64,000 nt of DNA, taken from contig JAOTON010001579.1 of assembly GCA_034440635.1 (NCBI GenBank), positions 1-64,000 of the forward strand, given 5' to 3'. The translations under genes and the position numbers were made by a program. The notes beneath the pieces are model-generated. The model worked only from the letters and a program-made list of their open reading frames with translations, was not told the DNA's origin and made no database searches. Source of the stretch: Lepas anatifera. Taxonomy: Eukaryota; Arthropoda; Thecostraca; Lepadidae. Shown in pieces: positions 45,954-58,702 of this stretch (positions are counted from its first letter, which is position 1; each line of letters begins with the position of its first letter).

Positions 45954-48826
45954 CGTTGATAAGTTTTTAAGTGCTGCGGCAAGGAGCATGATGATAAGTT
46001 CCTAAGATGTTCCCTGGCCTCTCCCCTCGAATCCGGAAATGTAAAAAACACTGAAGATTATATATTCGGGCACAGCCCTTCATCAGAATCATGGAGTAAA
46101 TATCAATAATTCTCAGTCCTAGTATAGCCAGACCTCGAATTGAGCTTCACGCAAATGCCTTTTAGAATGAATCGTTAAAAATAAGATTGGATGTCGTGAC
46201 AACAACGATATTGGTACCTCTAACCTAAAAGCAATGCCGACAATACAACAAACCTAGACCAGTATTTGTGTGACAGACTTTTCTATTATTTTAGCCAAAC
46301 ACGAACGTTTCATTAAGAATGAAAAACTCGCTGAAGTATCTTAATCGGTTATTTGAATATATCTGTTCTTATTATTTACTTTTTCCGTTGACCACAGCTA
46401 AAATGCTAACAAAAACTACCTATTAGCACTAGTAGACGTGATACTAGATCGGTGTAAAGACTGCAAGCTTTCCCCTTTAACATGATGCTATATTTTTATA
46501 ATAAAAGCCTCCCTCGAATTATTTAGTTAAGATTGTACCTAGTGATCAGGGTCAACTTATCCCTTAACTCAATCCATTGCATAATATATGGTTTGCAATT
46601 GATAAACCCTTTTTCACAGCCTGCACCTCTGGCCTAATGTTAAGCGTCGAAAGAGTATACGTCTTGCTGCAAAAAAAACATTATCAATTGTATATTATAC
46701 TTATTCACCAACCCTTGCCCATAGTATGTCTTAAACAAATACATATCTTATAGCTATTTAATGTGTAACTATATAATGTAATGTATATTGAATGAGTCTC
46801 ATTCAACGCTTAACGTTCGGCCAGAGGTACAGGCTGGGGAAAAGGGTTTATTAATGATTGATCAGATTAACCAGCTCAAAGAGATCGTTTGATTGTAGGG
46901 GTACCTACTGGGGTTGGGGTTTTGAAACATGCAAATAATTATTGATAATACTTTTCTGCAGCTAGACGTATACTCATTCGACACTTAACGTTGGGCTACA
47001 GGTACAGGCTGAGGAAAATTATTTACCAATGATTGATCACATTAACTAGCTATAAAATATGTATTTGTTTAAGACATACTAGGGGCAAGGGTTGTTGAAT
47101 AAGTATAATATAAAATTGATAATGTTTTTTGCAGCAAGACGTATACCCTCTCGACGCTTTACATTGGGCCGGAGGTGCAGGCTGTGAAAAAGCGTTTATC
47201 AATTGCAAACCATATATTATGCAATGGATTGAGTTTAGGGATAAGTTGACCCTGACCACTAAGTACAATCTTAACACGGGCCCCGCTGGGGGGGACGAAA
47301 TTCGCCCCACCCGACTCCTGGTTTTCCCCAGATAGCTCACAAACGAAGAAATGCAGAACAACGAAACTTACAGTACCTTATCCCTAATCAATTTTACACA
47401 TCTGAATACATTTTTGAGTTAAGGTCATGTCAGGTCAAGGAGCTATTAAGGGTCAAGTGACCCGACCTCAAAACCTAAAATTATGAGTTTGAAGCAGCGC
47501 CCAGGGAACATTAGCAAACCGATCAGTTTGAAACTTCCACAATACGATAAGGTCATTAGGATCTACAAATCTGCTATCTCGGAATTTTGATATTGTTGAC
47601 CTAAGGTGGGGTCAATTTTTTGGTCACCCCATTACAAGTCTATGGTGAAAAATAGAATGGGCTCGTTTTCAGTAAACACTGGATAGATAAAGCTGTAAAT
47701 CGTCAAACCGTCTATCCTTAACACGATCTTGACCATAAAGTTGAGTTTTTGAGCATCTGACCTCTCAAAGGTCATATCAGGTCACTGGAGCAGAGAGTGA
47801 TTGTTTTGCCAATAACTTCTCACTGAATTGAGATAAAGCTCCCATTTTGCTTGCATTGTGCTTATATTGTCACGGGGAGTCGATTGATATGCAACATGAC
47901 CATACCAGGTTACTCTGTGACCCTGACCTACGTCGAGGTCAGGTCATTTTGACTATTTGTTCTAGCAAGGTCATATTATACATCATTCGATTAGCCGCGA
48001 TGCGAGGAATCAAATGATGCATAAAGATTTGCTCTACCTCCCCTGAGAGCAGATCTAGAGAGAGAAACGTACATTGCTCTGTTGTAAGCCTATGGAGCCT
48101 TCTTTGACCTATGCTGACCTCAATATTGACCTGACTAAAAATTCTACGTATAAAATCTCTTTGTCTTGTCAAGAGCTTTCGAACGCCGCCCGTAATTTTC
48201 CTTTAGCTTTCGTGGGGAACGAGATACGGGGGGCGAAAAAACGCCTCCCAGCGGGGTGCGTCATGCAAGGGACCCCAGCGGGGCGCGTGTTAACTAAATA
48301 ATTCGAGGGAGGCTTTTATTGTAAAAATATAGCATCATGTGAAAGGGGAAAGCTTGTAGTCCTTACACCGATCTAGTATCACGTCTACTAGTGCTAATAG
48401 GTAGTTTTTGTTAGCATTTTAGCTGCGGTCACCGGAAAAAAGTAAATAATAAGAACAGATATATTCAAATAACCGAATAAGATACTTCAGCGAGTTTTTC
48501 ATTCTTAATCAAAAGCTAGTGTTTGGCTAAAATAATAGAAAAGTCTGTCACACAAATACTGGTCTAGGTTTGTTGTATTGTCGGCATTGCTTTTAGGTTA
48601 GAGGTACCAATATCTTTGTTGTCACGACATCCAATCTTATTTTTAACGATTCATTCTAAAAGGCATTTGTGTGAAGCTCAATTCGAGGTCTGGCTATACT
48701 AGGACTGAGAATTATTGATATTTCCTCCATGTTTCTGATAAAGGGTTGTGCCCGAATATATAATCTTCAGTGTTTTTTACATTTCCGGATTCGAGGGGAG
48801 AGGCCAGGGAACATCTTAGCAACTCT
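45954..48826. mobile_element. Long inverted-repeat element, PLE-related, 14-bp target duplication
   Basis: TGCAATAGAAATTA occurs at 45940-45953 and 48827-48840. Between them a ~0.9-kb left arm is the inverted complement of the right arm, around a centre near 46900. Each arm ends with the block shared with 45063-45405, including a hammerhead-like core: minus strand 46086-46052 (CTGATGA intact) and plus strand 48735-48767 (CTGATAA). No reverse transcriptase or GIY-YIG frame was seen, so it is a non-autonomous relative. The right arm is interrupted by a family B element at 47275-48289. Confidence 0.8.
47275..48289 (-). mobile_element. Family B TTAA element (CGCCCCGCTGGGG subtype), reverse orientation
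   Basis: TTAA at 47271-47274 and 48290-48293. Left end CACGGGCCCCGCTGGGGG, right end CCAGCGGGGCGCGTG. It sits in the right arm of the surrounding inverted repeat. The left arm has the same flanks joined at one TTAA (46527-46530), so insertion duplicated exactly TTAA. Confidence 0.92.
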
Positions 48827-49066
48827 TGCAATAGAAATTAAATAAAAATTTCCTGACTTATATAAATAATAATTATATTATATGTTTAGAGAATTCAAGA
48901 GTGAAATAAAATACTTATGTGCATAATAAAAAAGCATAGGCTTCACTTTGCTGAGTTTATTTCACGCCGATAGCAATTAAATCTTTGGGCGCCCGTTATA
49001 AGGTTAAAAATATTGTCAACTTGTGTGTTGATTACTCCGTGGAGCTCCTCTAGAGGAGAGGTTACG

Positions 49067-49152
49067 TGAGAGAGAGAGAGAGAGAGAGGGGGAGAGAAAG
49101 AGAGAGAGAGAGAGAGAACGAGAAGTGAGAGCGAGAAGCGAGAGCGAGAGAG
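49067..49152 (+). repeat. GA-rich microsatellite
   Basis: An imperfect (GA)n purine run with occasional C. Confidence 0.9.
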
Positions 49153-50298
49153 ATCAGTTTTTTGGTAAGTGCAAGTTACGATATACGGCGCATAGACTTC
49201 AATTAGGTTAAAGGGAGATACGCGAAAAAATTATTATTGTGGTTTCTTCCTATTTGAAAAATCCTGATTACAAAACTATCAATTATTTTTGTATCTTCGG
49301 CAAAATTTTGGGAGGCCACTCACTTATTATCGAAATTGGTTAACAGTTCCGATAAAATGCTGAAACCTTCACCCATCACTTACTTTTCGAAAACTATTTA
49401 AAGTTGAAAAGCATTGTTTTTCCGTAATACAAATATCTATTCTCCTGTATTCTTATTTGAATTAATTTTAAAAGCTTTTAAAAACTACAAAATTAATTAG
49501 TTTGCCCTAGAAACGGAAAAAACATAATTACTCAAGTCTTCTGCCGTTTCGTACCTCGGGCCTTGAGTCATTTTCTGCTTCAGCCCCAAAATGACATAAC
49601 TTTTGCGTCAGATAAGTCACGTGACCCCGGTATGAGAATTCCTAGGCTTCTGATTGGTTAATTGTGATTTCTGTTTCAAAAGAGTTTTGGCATGTTGTTT
49701 TTCCAAAGTAATTTTTTTCTGTAGTAGTCCAAAGTTCTACATCACTGTTTAGGATAGATATGCCCCAATTCTTAGAAAAATTGATAGCCTTAGCCGTGTA
49801 TACGTCATATGCACCGATATGAGGTGTACCGGTAAAGTAGTCTAGAAATGTTGACTTTGAGAGCAATTTTAAGGCATTTGTAGGCCAAATTCGCAAAAAT
49901 GATAATTGGATTTCTGAAACAACTTTTCGTGACCTTTTGATCTAGCCAAAATAATTTTTCTCGCATATCTCCCTTTAAATTGCGTCACCCATCTCATACT
50001 GTAAAAGGAAGTACCCTGCCAGCTCGGTTTGCCCGCATCAGCCGTAGGTGGGAGTGAATGCACCCGTCATTATCCCTATAGTTTTCAGCAAGCACAAACT
50101 GAAAGATACAGGAGCAAAGATCAATGACAACAAGCTCGAGGAAAGCCTGCTCATGTAAAATCCCTACTGAAACATTATTTGTTTAGTGCGAGGCATTAGC
50201 CAAAAAGAGTCGCTTGGTCTCATATTCGAAAAAGGAAAATACCTTACAGCCCTGCTAAAATCTAGCCCGGGAGGTTCTTCCAGTTGTTGGTGACTTAA

Positions 50299-50827
50299 CA
50301 CGCGCATTGACGGGGGTCTGAGCCACCTTCGCTTTGACGGGGGGGTGGGTGCCCGCCCCCCTAAGATCTCGAGAATCACGGTAAGTAGCGAAAAACGGTA
50401 AACCGCGTTGGGTAGCCCATCCACTTCTCCATCGAAAATAGTGGAACCTTTTTTTGTCAGGTCACATTTAAGGTCACGAGAGGTCAAAACATGCCGTCAT
50501 AGGGATAACATGTAAATTACGTTTTTCGGCCATTACATCTGAACAAGTAAAGATAGAGCAAAACGACTTAAACTATATGAATCTTCGCAGCAAGCCGAAT
50601 CGAATGTTTATCACCATCCGTTACTGAGTTATTTAGTAAAAACCATTTTTCCTATGTATTTCCAATGGAGAGGTCATGCCTCGTACCCGACCTTAGGTGA
50701 TCGACATCAAAAATAGTGGTACATATTTTAGAGAACTCGGTGGGGTTCATTATGTGATATGAGTTTCAATCGGATAAGTTCTCCGAAAAACCCGAGGGGT
50801 GGGTACCCACCCCCGTCAATGTGCGTG
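50299..50827 (-). mobile_element. Family B TTAA element (GCGCATTGACGGGGG subtype), internally deleted
   Basis: TTAA at 50295-50298 and 50828-50831. The ends match 12249-13086 in reverse, but the element is only 529 bp: the block between about 50608 and 50610 and the one near 50780 skip interior sequence. A deletion derivative. Confidence 0.85.
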
Positions 50828-51119
50828 TTAAATGTATCAAACTGGAGCCCTTGTCTTTGATTTCCATACCATGCAGATTTGTTTTCTAAAAATGAATGAT
50901 TTTCCATCTTGTTAAAGTTTTATTCCTGAAAAGCAGCTTATCTTACCACCATTCTAAGATGTTGCATTCTTTATTCGTGTTTATGTGGCATAAACATTTC
51001 CGTTAGCGGGACAGCACCAGTAAGGTTCCGAGATTCGAGATCCCAAAGATACCACCGAATGAATCCAGCCTGGGACCCATCAGGGGTTGACATTGGCTCT
51101 ACAAACGTTGATTATTTGT

Positions 51120-51382
51120 CACATATAGACTGCATATGACCTATATGAGGTCACATGAGCATACCGTGATCACTTTCCCAATGCCCCGATGTTAGCCAAT
51201 GTATTTTTTCTTTGAACTCTGGTGACCTCAATATCAACGTGACAAAAGATGGTCTTATAATTTTTATTCGTGTCGTCCAAAGTTTTCGAGCTCAGACAGT
51301 AATTTTGCTCAAGTTTTTCCAGGAAATGAGATACGGCCTCTGGGTGGGGGGGGCAAATACGACCCCCGCAGCGGGGTGCTTG
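51120..51382. mobile_element. Family B right-end fragment
   Basis: AGGTCA-bearing sequence leading to CCCCGCAGCGGGGTGCTTG and TTAA (51383-51386). The left end is not identifiable. Confidence 0.6.
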
Positions 51383-51907
51383 TTAAGTTGGTCACGGGCA
51401 GATGTAGGCTTTATTATCGAGGGGGAGGCATATCTACCAGGTTTGCACCAGGTAGTGCCGAAGCGCAGTGAAGTGACGTCGGGGTCTTGGCTCTCTTGGT
51501 AACCAACCACTTCTCTCCTCCAAGCACTCTCCTTTTGCTCGCTGTGAATTCGCCCTTGATACCCTTGACGCCTTAAAAAATGTTGAATTAGCAGGTAATT
51601 TTCCACAGAAAAGCCTTTTTCGCTCGGTGATCTGTATTTGGCAACACAGTTACATATGTAATTGACATAGGTTGCCCAATTCAAAATGCTGCTTCGAATT
51701 CGTAACGAAGCAAATATACTAACGGATTTAGAGTCTCACCACAAGCTTTTTTCGTGCAGGGAGCAAAAAACAAAATACCGCGCTCAATATATCACCATAG
51801 AAACAAAAAGTGTCAAACATCACGCTATGCCAGGTATGAGCCAAACTTTTACCTTTTCCCCATTCATCAGCCAGTGCTGCGTAACAAATAAATCCAGCCT
51901 TAGGTTT

Positions 51908-52271
51908 ATATATATATTTTTTTTTTAACTTGTTCAACTTGTTCCCAGTACGGCTGTTGGAGTCGGAGTCTCACTAAAGTCCTCAAGGGACTTGTCACGG
52001 AAACCCCGACCCCAACACCCGAAAGAGCAACTCCCACAATGATGGGATAATTTAGAATCCAAAGTTTAACGTCCCACAAAGCTCAGGGACGGCCGCCCCG
52101 CTCAGGTTACCCTTTCACCAGTCAGTTGCCAGCCTACCTACGTCGGGCAAACTATTGAGCGCCGGAGCGTCTCAAGGGAACCGATCCCAAGCCTGGACAT
52201 GTACTGCCACTGCATGCTACTGAGCAGCGGGCCGGAGCCCAACGCTCTACCAACTGAGCTACCGGGGCGGC
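51908..52271 (-). mobile_element. tRNA-derived SINE, family 2, copy 2
   Basis: The head on the minus strand, GCCGCCCCGGTAGCTCAG then TTGGTAGAGCG, has a better A box than copy 1 (38694-39057). The body is collinear over ~360 bp and the tail is T/A-rich with a TATATATA run. Confidence 0.85.
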
Positions 52272-52647
52272 ATATCGCATAAAATGATCCAGAAGATGAC
52301 GTTTTTGTATATAGCTTGAGCCTGAGGTTAGTACTAAAGATCTCCTTCATCGTCATATGAAAAACGCTCCTCGAAATTTTTAATTCCAGCATTGATATCC
52401 ACTACAGACGAACGCGCTGGAAAAAATGCAATAGCATTGCACTGATCAATGGGAGTAAGCGCACGGAATTGAATGCCTTTCACCGTTAGCGCCCTAAGAA
52501 TTCTTTTCTGAAGGGCATGAGCAGCCTCTGTGTGCACTATTTCTGTACCGACCGCGGGAACAGACCAATCAACTCGTGCATCCCGATGCTTAGTGCGGTC
52601 TTGCCACTCGATCTTAGTCCTTCTCTAGAAGGAGAACTTTGGGTTAA

Positions 52648-53670
52648 CCCTCGCCCCACCGGGGGGGCCATCGATGGCCCCCTAAGGTTTTTCGGGATAG
52701 CAGAAAAACGACGAGGCGCAGCACCACGGTTGTAGGCTCTACCTCTCACTGCATCATTTTCCCATCATCCCTGAAATTTTTACCCCGGGTCACCCAAGGT
52801 CAGGTCACCAGACGAGGTCAACCAAGGTCACCTCACTTCACCTTTAGAGCTCTGTAAGAGCTACATTTCAAAGTCGATTGATTTGAAACTTCCTACACTT
52901 CATGACCCCTCCAGGGTCTACAAGGTGTATATCCGGGATTTTTCGATTTCGTGCCTGAGGTCAGGTCACGAGGCGACCTCTCCCATTGGAAAAGCATGGG
53001 GAAAAGCTATTTCATGATATAAAAGCCACAAAAATGATTGCAAATACTCAGACTGCTCAGAACAACGTTTTTGGACACCCTTTCACGGATCCCAGGGGTC
53101 ATATTTGCCCTTTGACTTTTCCAAGGTCATCCAAGGTCACCAGAGGTCAAAAACAGTATTTTAACAATAACTTTTGACCTAATTGAGCTAGAGCGGTGAA
53201 ACAAACACCATCGTGTTTGTCTTGTTACTGGCTTTCATTTGATATACGGCAAGGTCACTTTTTGACCTTTCATGACCTCAGGTCATATTAGGTCACGAGG
53301 TGACCTCTGGCGGTCAAACCACTGGCGGGAGGTCTTTACGTTCCACATAGCGGAAAAAGTACTGGCAATTTGCTATCAAATTTACTTTACCAGGCCTCAA
53401 TAGCTCTAATGACATAAGAGTTATGCCCAGTTTGCTTAATCATTGCATATTTGAGTGAAAATAGCCGATCTTGACCTAATTTGACCTCTGGAGGTCAAAC
53501 TATTGACCTGAGCACTAAAACATGCGAAGTAATTTCTTACTGAATTCACGCGAGCTTTCTATTGCACTTTGCAGATTTGCGCTAACGCCCATATTTTCGG
53601 AGTTAGAGGGGGCCATCGATGGCCCCTTCGGTGGGGCGAAGGTGGCGCCGGACCCCCGGTGGGGCGCGGG
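52648..53670 (-). mobile_element. Family B TTAA element, young subfamily copy 4, reverse orientation
   Basis: TTAA at 52644-52647 and 53671-53674. Reverse complement of the 16.2-kb copy with few changes, including the recurring 63-codon frame (here on +, 52986-53177). Confidence 0.9.
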
Positions 53671-54573
53671 TTAATACCAGTAGTAAGCAAAGGAATTCTA
53701 CAGGAGCAGCGTTGTCAAAGTTTGGATATAAAATACATATTATCATTGGATATATGTTATTTGACTATAAATATTTCAAAATGTCAGAAAATGACTTTAA
53801 GAGCCTAGGTAAATATTTCACTTTAGTAAAGATAAATATAACACATTTTTACAGTGGTTCGTTCCGCATCGCCATATTTCGTATGGGTCGTGCCATATAT
53901 TTCATCCGGCTCCTGTATAACATCATAGAGCGTACCGAGGGCCATGGTACCGAGGATGCTCACGTATCCCGGGTAAATGAAGACGGGTTCACAAATATCT
54001 GTCCCCTTGTTTTCGTTGCCTGCGGGCTGAGATCCCTCGTTTCATATTTCCCCGTAGCAGTTGCTTCACCACTAGCATGATAGCGGTGGATGGTCAGCGG
54101 CTGGCCTGATACTTCCCACTGAAGCCTTTCTTAAATGCTGCTATACCAGTGTATGGTCGAATAAAAATTTGTTTTTTTGACCACCATCATGCACCATGCA
54201 ACAGGTATTTTCCAGACAAGAATTGTGCCAACGCCAGCCGTCTCGCACCCTTGTGACGTTCACGCCCTGTGATGGTACCTCTTCCCCGTCTCAGGTGAAC
54301 AAAGACGCTAGGACACGTGTCTGATTTTATGGCATTACTCGTCATCTCTATGCCCGGGCATACCAAAGGTTTTGAATTAAGAAATGTGACCAGAACAGTG
54401 ATGTCACTCACAGGGCAGAGCTGGGTTTTAAAAATGCCTAATGGAACAGAATAGCGCAGGGTTATTGCAAAACGAGCATAGTGTAAATATACAAATATCC
54501 TTATAACACTAGATAAAATCGACATACAATTACGCCTTGTTCTTAATTATAATATATTATTAACTATCAAAAA

Positions 54574-54710
<137 letters not shown>

Positions 54711-54914
54711 TCAAATTTATTTATGCATTTATTTATAAAGCTCTGGGGAGTAATAATATTTATCATTTCCCCGTCAACACGCACTGAAGTACTAAAAAAA
54801 GAGCTGCTTTTCCATCAGACTCACAGCCACGATCTTTTTCAGAAATATGTTCTGGAAAAAACTGTGGTGAGCCAAAAGCAGCCACCTCTGTGATGCCTGA
54901 TCTTCCATTTCCAG

Positions 54915-57783
54915 GTACCCGTATTGGGAGGTGATGTCAACATCAACAAGCCATTTCTTCTGTCGTCTGCCACACCCGCGCTCGGCTCCGTCACCATCCC
55001 CGCCGGAGGACGGCTGGTGTTTGCCCCGGTGACGTCACAGGTTGTCCAGCTGTCGGCTAACATGGTGGAGCTGACGGGCGGCCAGCTGTGGATTGGCTCT
55101 GAGGATTGTCCGTACGAGACTCGGGCCGATCTAGTGTTGACCGGACGCCGCGACGAGTCTCAGGACGCTCCCCAGGTACAGAAGGCCGTGCACGTACGCA
55201 GCGGAAGACTGGAGGTGCACGGAAAAGCTAAGCGCACGTGGACCAAGCTAGTGTCAACTGTATCAAAGACGAAATTCGATAATGCTGCTGAAAATTCCAT
55301 TTATAACGGGTTGCCGGACACGGTTAAGAAGACACGTGGCATTGTAATGGTTGAGCTGGCGGCAGACGGAACACTGGTGAAGAACTGGTTCCAACTTTCG
55401 GTCGATAAAATTAATCGCCTCACTACTCATACGGGCAACGTTCTCGTCCTGGTGGTGAACAAGCTGGTTATTTGGAAAGGTGAAGACAGTTTAGCCGACA
55501 TCGCTAGTGCTCTAGAACAGCTGTGCTACAACGGCTCGCGAGCGTCGGGCTTGCGAAACATGGAAAAGAACCAGCGCACAGCATGGGCCGCCGTCTGTGC
55601 TATCGGCTCGCCCTCAGATAGCACTGAGGAGGTGGGAGTCACTCGGAATGGACGCCCAGCGACCAAGAGGCTGGTGCAAACAATAGGCAGCGTGGACTTT
55701 GTCGCGATGTCTGTCGTTTCATCGCCTGTCGGCTGGGCCGAGGTACTAACCTTCATGAACGGCACGGCTCCATCCTTAGAAGTTCTGGTCCATACCACTG
55801 ATGACGTCTCCGGATGGGAAACGGGGAACAGGATCGTACTATCCTCCACTGACTACGATTTTCGTCAAAGCGAAGAGTTCCAGCTACTGGAGTGCCCCGA
55901 GTGCGACAACAACACCGTCAAAATTACCGGTCCCGTGCTATACACACACTGGGGAGAGGTCACGGATGGTATTGATATGCGTGGGGAGGTCGGTCTACTG
56001 ACGAGAAACGTGCGCATCTTTGGCGAAATGGAAAATGAATGTTATGGCGACAACTTATGCGACAAGTTCGACTACGATACATTCGGTGGACACATCAAGA
56101 TACTCCGTGAATTTGAAACTGCCAGAATTGAGAATGCTGAGCTTTTTCACATGGGACAACAGTCAGTGCTAGGAGCATACCCCATCCACTTTCACATGTG
56201 CCTGGATACTTCTGAGAAAGGCGTGTACCTGCGCGGGAACTCCATCCACGACACTTTCTCCCGATGCGTCACCATTCACGGAACCCACAATCTAACGATA
56301 GAAAACAACATTGCCTACACACACCTGGGACACTGCTTCTTCTTGGAGGATGGTGGCGAGCGGGATAATCGACTGGAGGGCAATCTTGGGTTCGGTACCT
56401 TTGCTGGTACCCACCTGCCCACTGACAAGCCTAAGCGGGTGAGCACATTCTGGATCACAAATCCTGACAACGAGCTCATTAACAACGTCGCAGCGGGCTC
56501 CGAAGGAATAGGCTTCTGGTTCCTAATGCCCGACTCCCCACCGGAGCATCTGCAAATATCGACATGGGACTGGCCAATGGTCAGGCAAAACGCACCCCCG
56601 TGAAAAACTTCAGCGGCAACGTTGCCCACGGGAACTTTGCATTTGGATTTCGTCTTGATGAAACACTTCTACCGGATGGGAACGTTGATATTCTAAAATA
56701 CACGCCTTTGGTGGACCCAACTGACCCCAATAGCGCTATGGCTCTTCTTGAACTGAACGACTTTACAGCATACAAGAACACAGAGTGCGTGTGGATCAGG
56801 AGTCTACACACCACCGTGACCAACTACCGTACTGCTGAATGCCGAATCGGAATCACTTTCGCATCCTCAGGGCCTGGTAGAAAAAACCAGCACCGCGAGC
56901 TGCTCACAAACTCTCGCATTGTGGGTGACACGGCCAATAAAGGGGAACCAGCAACCTTCCGACTTACAAACGGTACCAAAGTCAAGTTAGACAGGAGCCT
57001 GCCTTTGAAGGGATCGCCGTCTTCCGCCTGTATTGGCATCGCTTTCTTCCGTGGTCCGGTCCATGTTTGGAATACAGCGTTTGCTGGATTTAAACCCAAT
57101 AGTGTGCGGCAGGCCGGGGCCATCGGCAAGAAAGCGAGCAATCCCTATATATCATCGCCGATAGCAGGAGTTCGCAACGTGAGCTTTGAGTTCGATGATC
57201 CGTCTGGCGGCTCAAGATTCTACGACGGTGATGGAACTTCTGTTGGCCTTAAAGAAAAACATGGCAACCGGCATAACGTGATCCTGGACATAGACGGTAC
57301 GCTTACCACTTACCCCGGCGCCAGTCTGGTGAGGCCTCTCCCGTTCCTGATGAATGCTCGTTGTGTCTCACTACCCAATTGGGGTCCAGGCGCCGGTTTG
57401 TGCCCAGACCGCTTCTCCAGGATCGCGCTACAAGGGGCAGGTTTACGCTCCACTTTTGCAACTAGAAATGATTTGCAGCTGGATGATGTTGAAGTGCCTC
57501 TTGATACGGAGCCGAGCACTTTCTCCTTGAACACTTTCTCCCTGAACACTGCCGAGTCGTACATCGTGCACTTCAACGCAACTGTTCCAAACTTCTTCAA
57601 GCTTACGGTGTACGGGCTTCAGCTCGGTGTGACTCAGGTGCTTGGAGTTTGCATAGGAGCTAATCAGGACTTCAAGGTACGACCAAAGACTTACGAGGAA
57701 GCCAGCTCTCTGTCCGAGGTACTTGCGGATGATGTTAACGGGAAATTCTTCTACGATGCTTCGGCTGGAATTGTTTTCTTCAG
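54915..57783 (+). CDS. CEMIP/TMEM2-family protein, large exon 2 (with frame break)
   Basis: Acceptor tttccag (54914), donor CTTCAG|GTAAGA (57784). Continuing from exon 1, it encodes the rest of the G8 domain (residues ~42-155, with GGDVNI and GGQLWIGSEDCPYETRAD), a GG/ILEI-type domain (~165-270, RGIVMVELAADGTLV), then the CEMIP core: YDFRQSEEFQLLECPEC, RGEVGLLTRNVRIFGEMEN, DTFGGHIKILREFE, HMGQQSVLGAYPIHFHMC, HDTFSRCVTIHGTHNL, LGHCFFLEDG and STFWITNPDNELINN (beta-helix repeats). At the C-run 56536-56539 the frame shifts: up to GFWFLMPDSP it is one frame, and after it family similarity continues in the next (NIDMGLANGQA...LDETLLP, to DASAGIVFF). One extra C would join them, so a sequencing error or a recent null allele is likely. 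A single 2.87-kb exon is unusual for a gene split into many exons in vertebrates. Confidence 0.88.
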
Positions 57784-58379
57784 GTAAGATTCCTTAAACC
57801 TTATAGTAATAAATCTCTGTTGTTTGTTCTTCCCGCTGTGTGCTACCTTATTAGTTCATTAGTTGGTTCGTCAATTACTGAGCGGACGCGAGGTCTACCT
57901 CTGAGTTAGTAGACAAATTCACATATCACCCAGGCCGACCCAGCCGTACTAATGCTTTTAGCAAGCTTAGCAACCTGCGAGTAATTAATGTAGGTAAATG
58001 AAATGAACACCATTAGGTAGCTGCATCCATTCAATTCAATGCAGCAAAAGTTCAAGCTAGACCGCTCACACGCATACCAGGGGTGGGCGTTTCCGCGAGA
58101 GCTTGCAGCACCCTCTGAACAGTGATTTGCAAAAGCTTCAATGCTCGAAAACGACATATTTTCAGGCGTTTTGCGAGTGAGCTTAGCTAAAGAAACTTTT
58201 TTTGTTACTTTTCATGACTTTGGTTATTAATGAGATTAGTACAACATTTGTTACTGCGCAGTGCACAAAGAATCGTCAGAATAGAAAAACCCGATCGGTC
58301 TCGGGAGAATCCCGCCCCGTTTTTAAGGGAGACAACACTATAACATGAACCTAACCATACTAAAACACGAAGCCAGTAC

Positions 58380-58702
58380 ACTTATGTCAGCAGTTGTCAG
58401 CTGTTGGCGTGACGACATGCTGACGTCGCCGTGAGTAGTCAGCCTGTTGAAGCCTGTTGAATATGATAGTAGTTGCAGATAATGACGTCTGCACAGGCAG
58501 AGGTTTAGTTCTTACCATAGAGGAACATTTTAAATATCACAATATTGAGCTTATTGTACATTTTGCAGAAAGAATCATGAACATTTTCATGATGTTCGGC
58601 TCTAAGATTGATTTCTAGTTCCAAGACAAATAATATGTTGAGTACCAGGTTTACCAGCATCCTTAACAACTTGGCTATCTCAGTTAAGGTGCCACATTCC
58701 CT
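58380..58702. mobile_element. Family A chimera
   Basis: Its left two-thirds is reverse-oriented family A (TGACGACATGCTGACGTC, GATAATGACGTC). Its right third is forward-oriented (AGTACCAGGTTTACCAGC, GGTGCCACATTCCCT, then TTAA at 58703-58706). Likely two copies recombined. Confidence 0.7.

Noticed and set aside
16246..53670. Direct repeats regularly found along the window as a possible CRISPR-like or satellite array
   Set aside because: They are dispersed TTAA transposon copies with differing flanks, not a tandem array with spacers.
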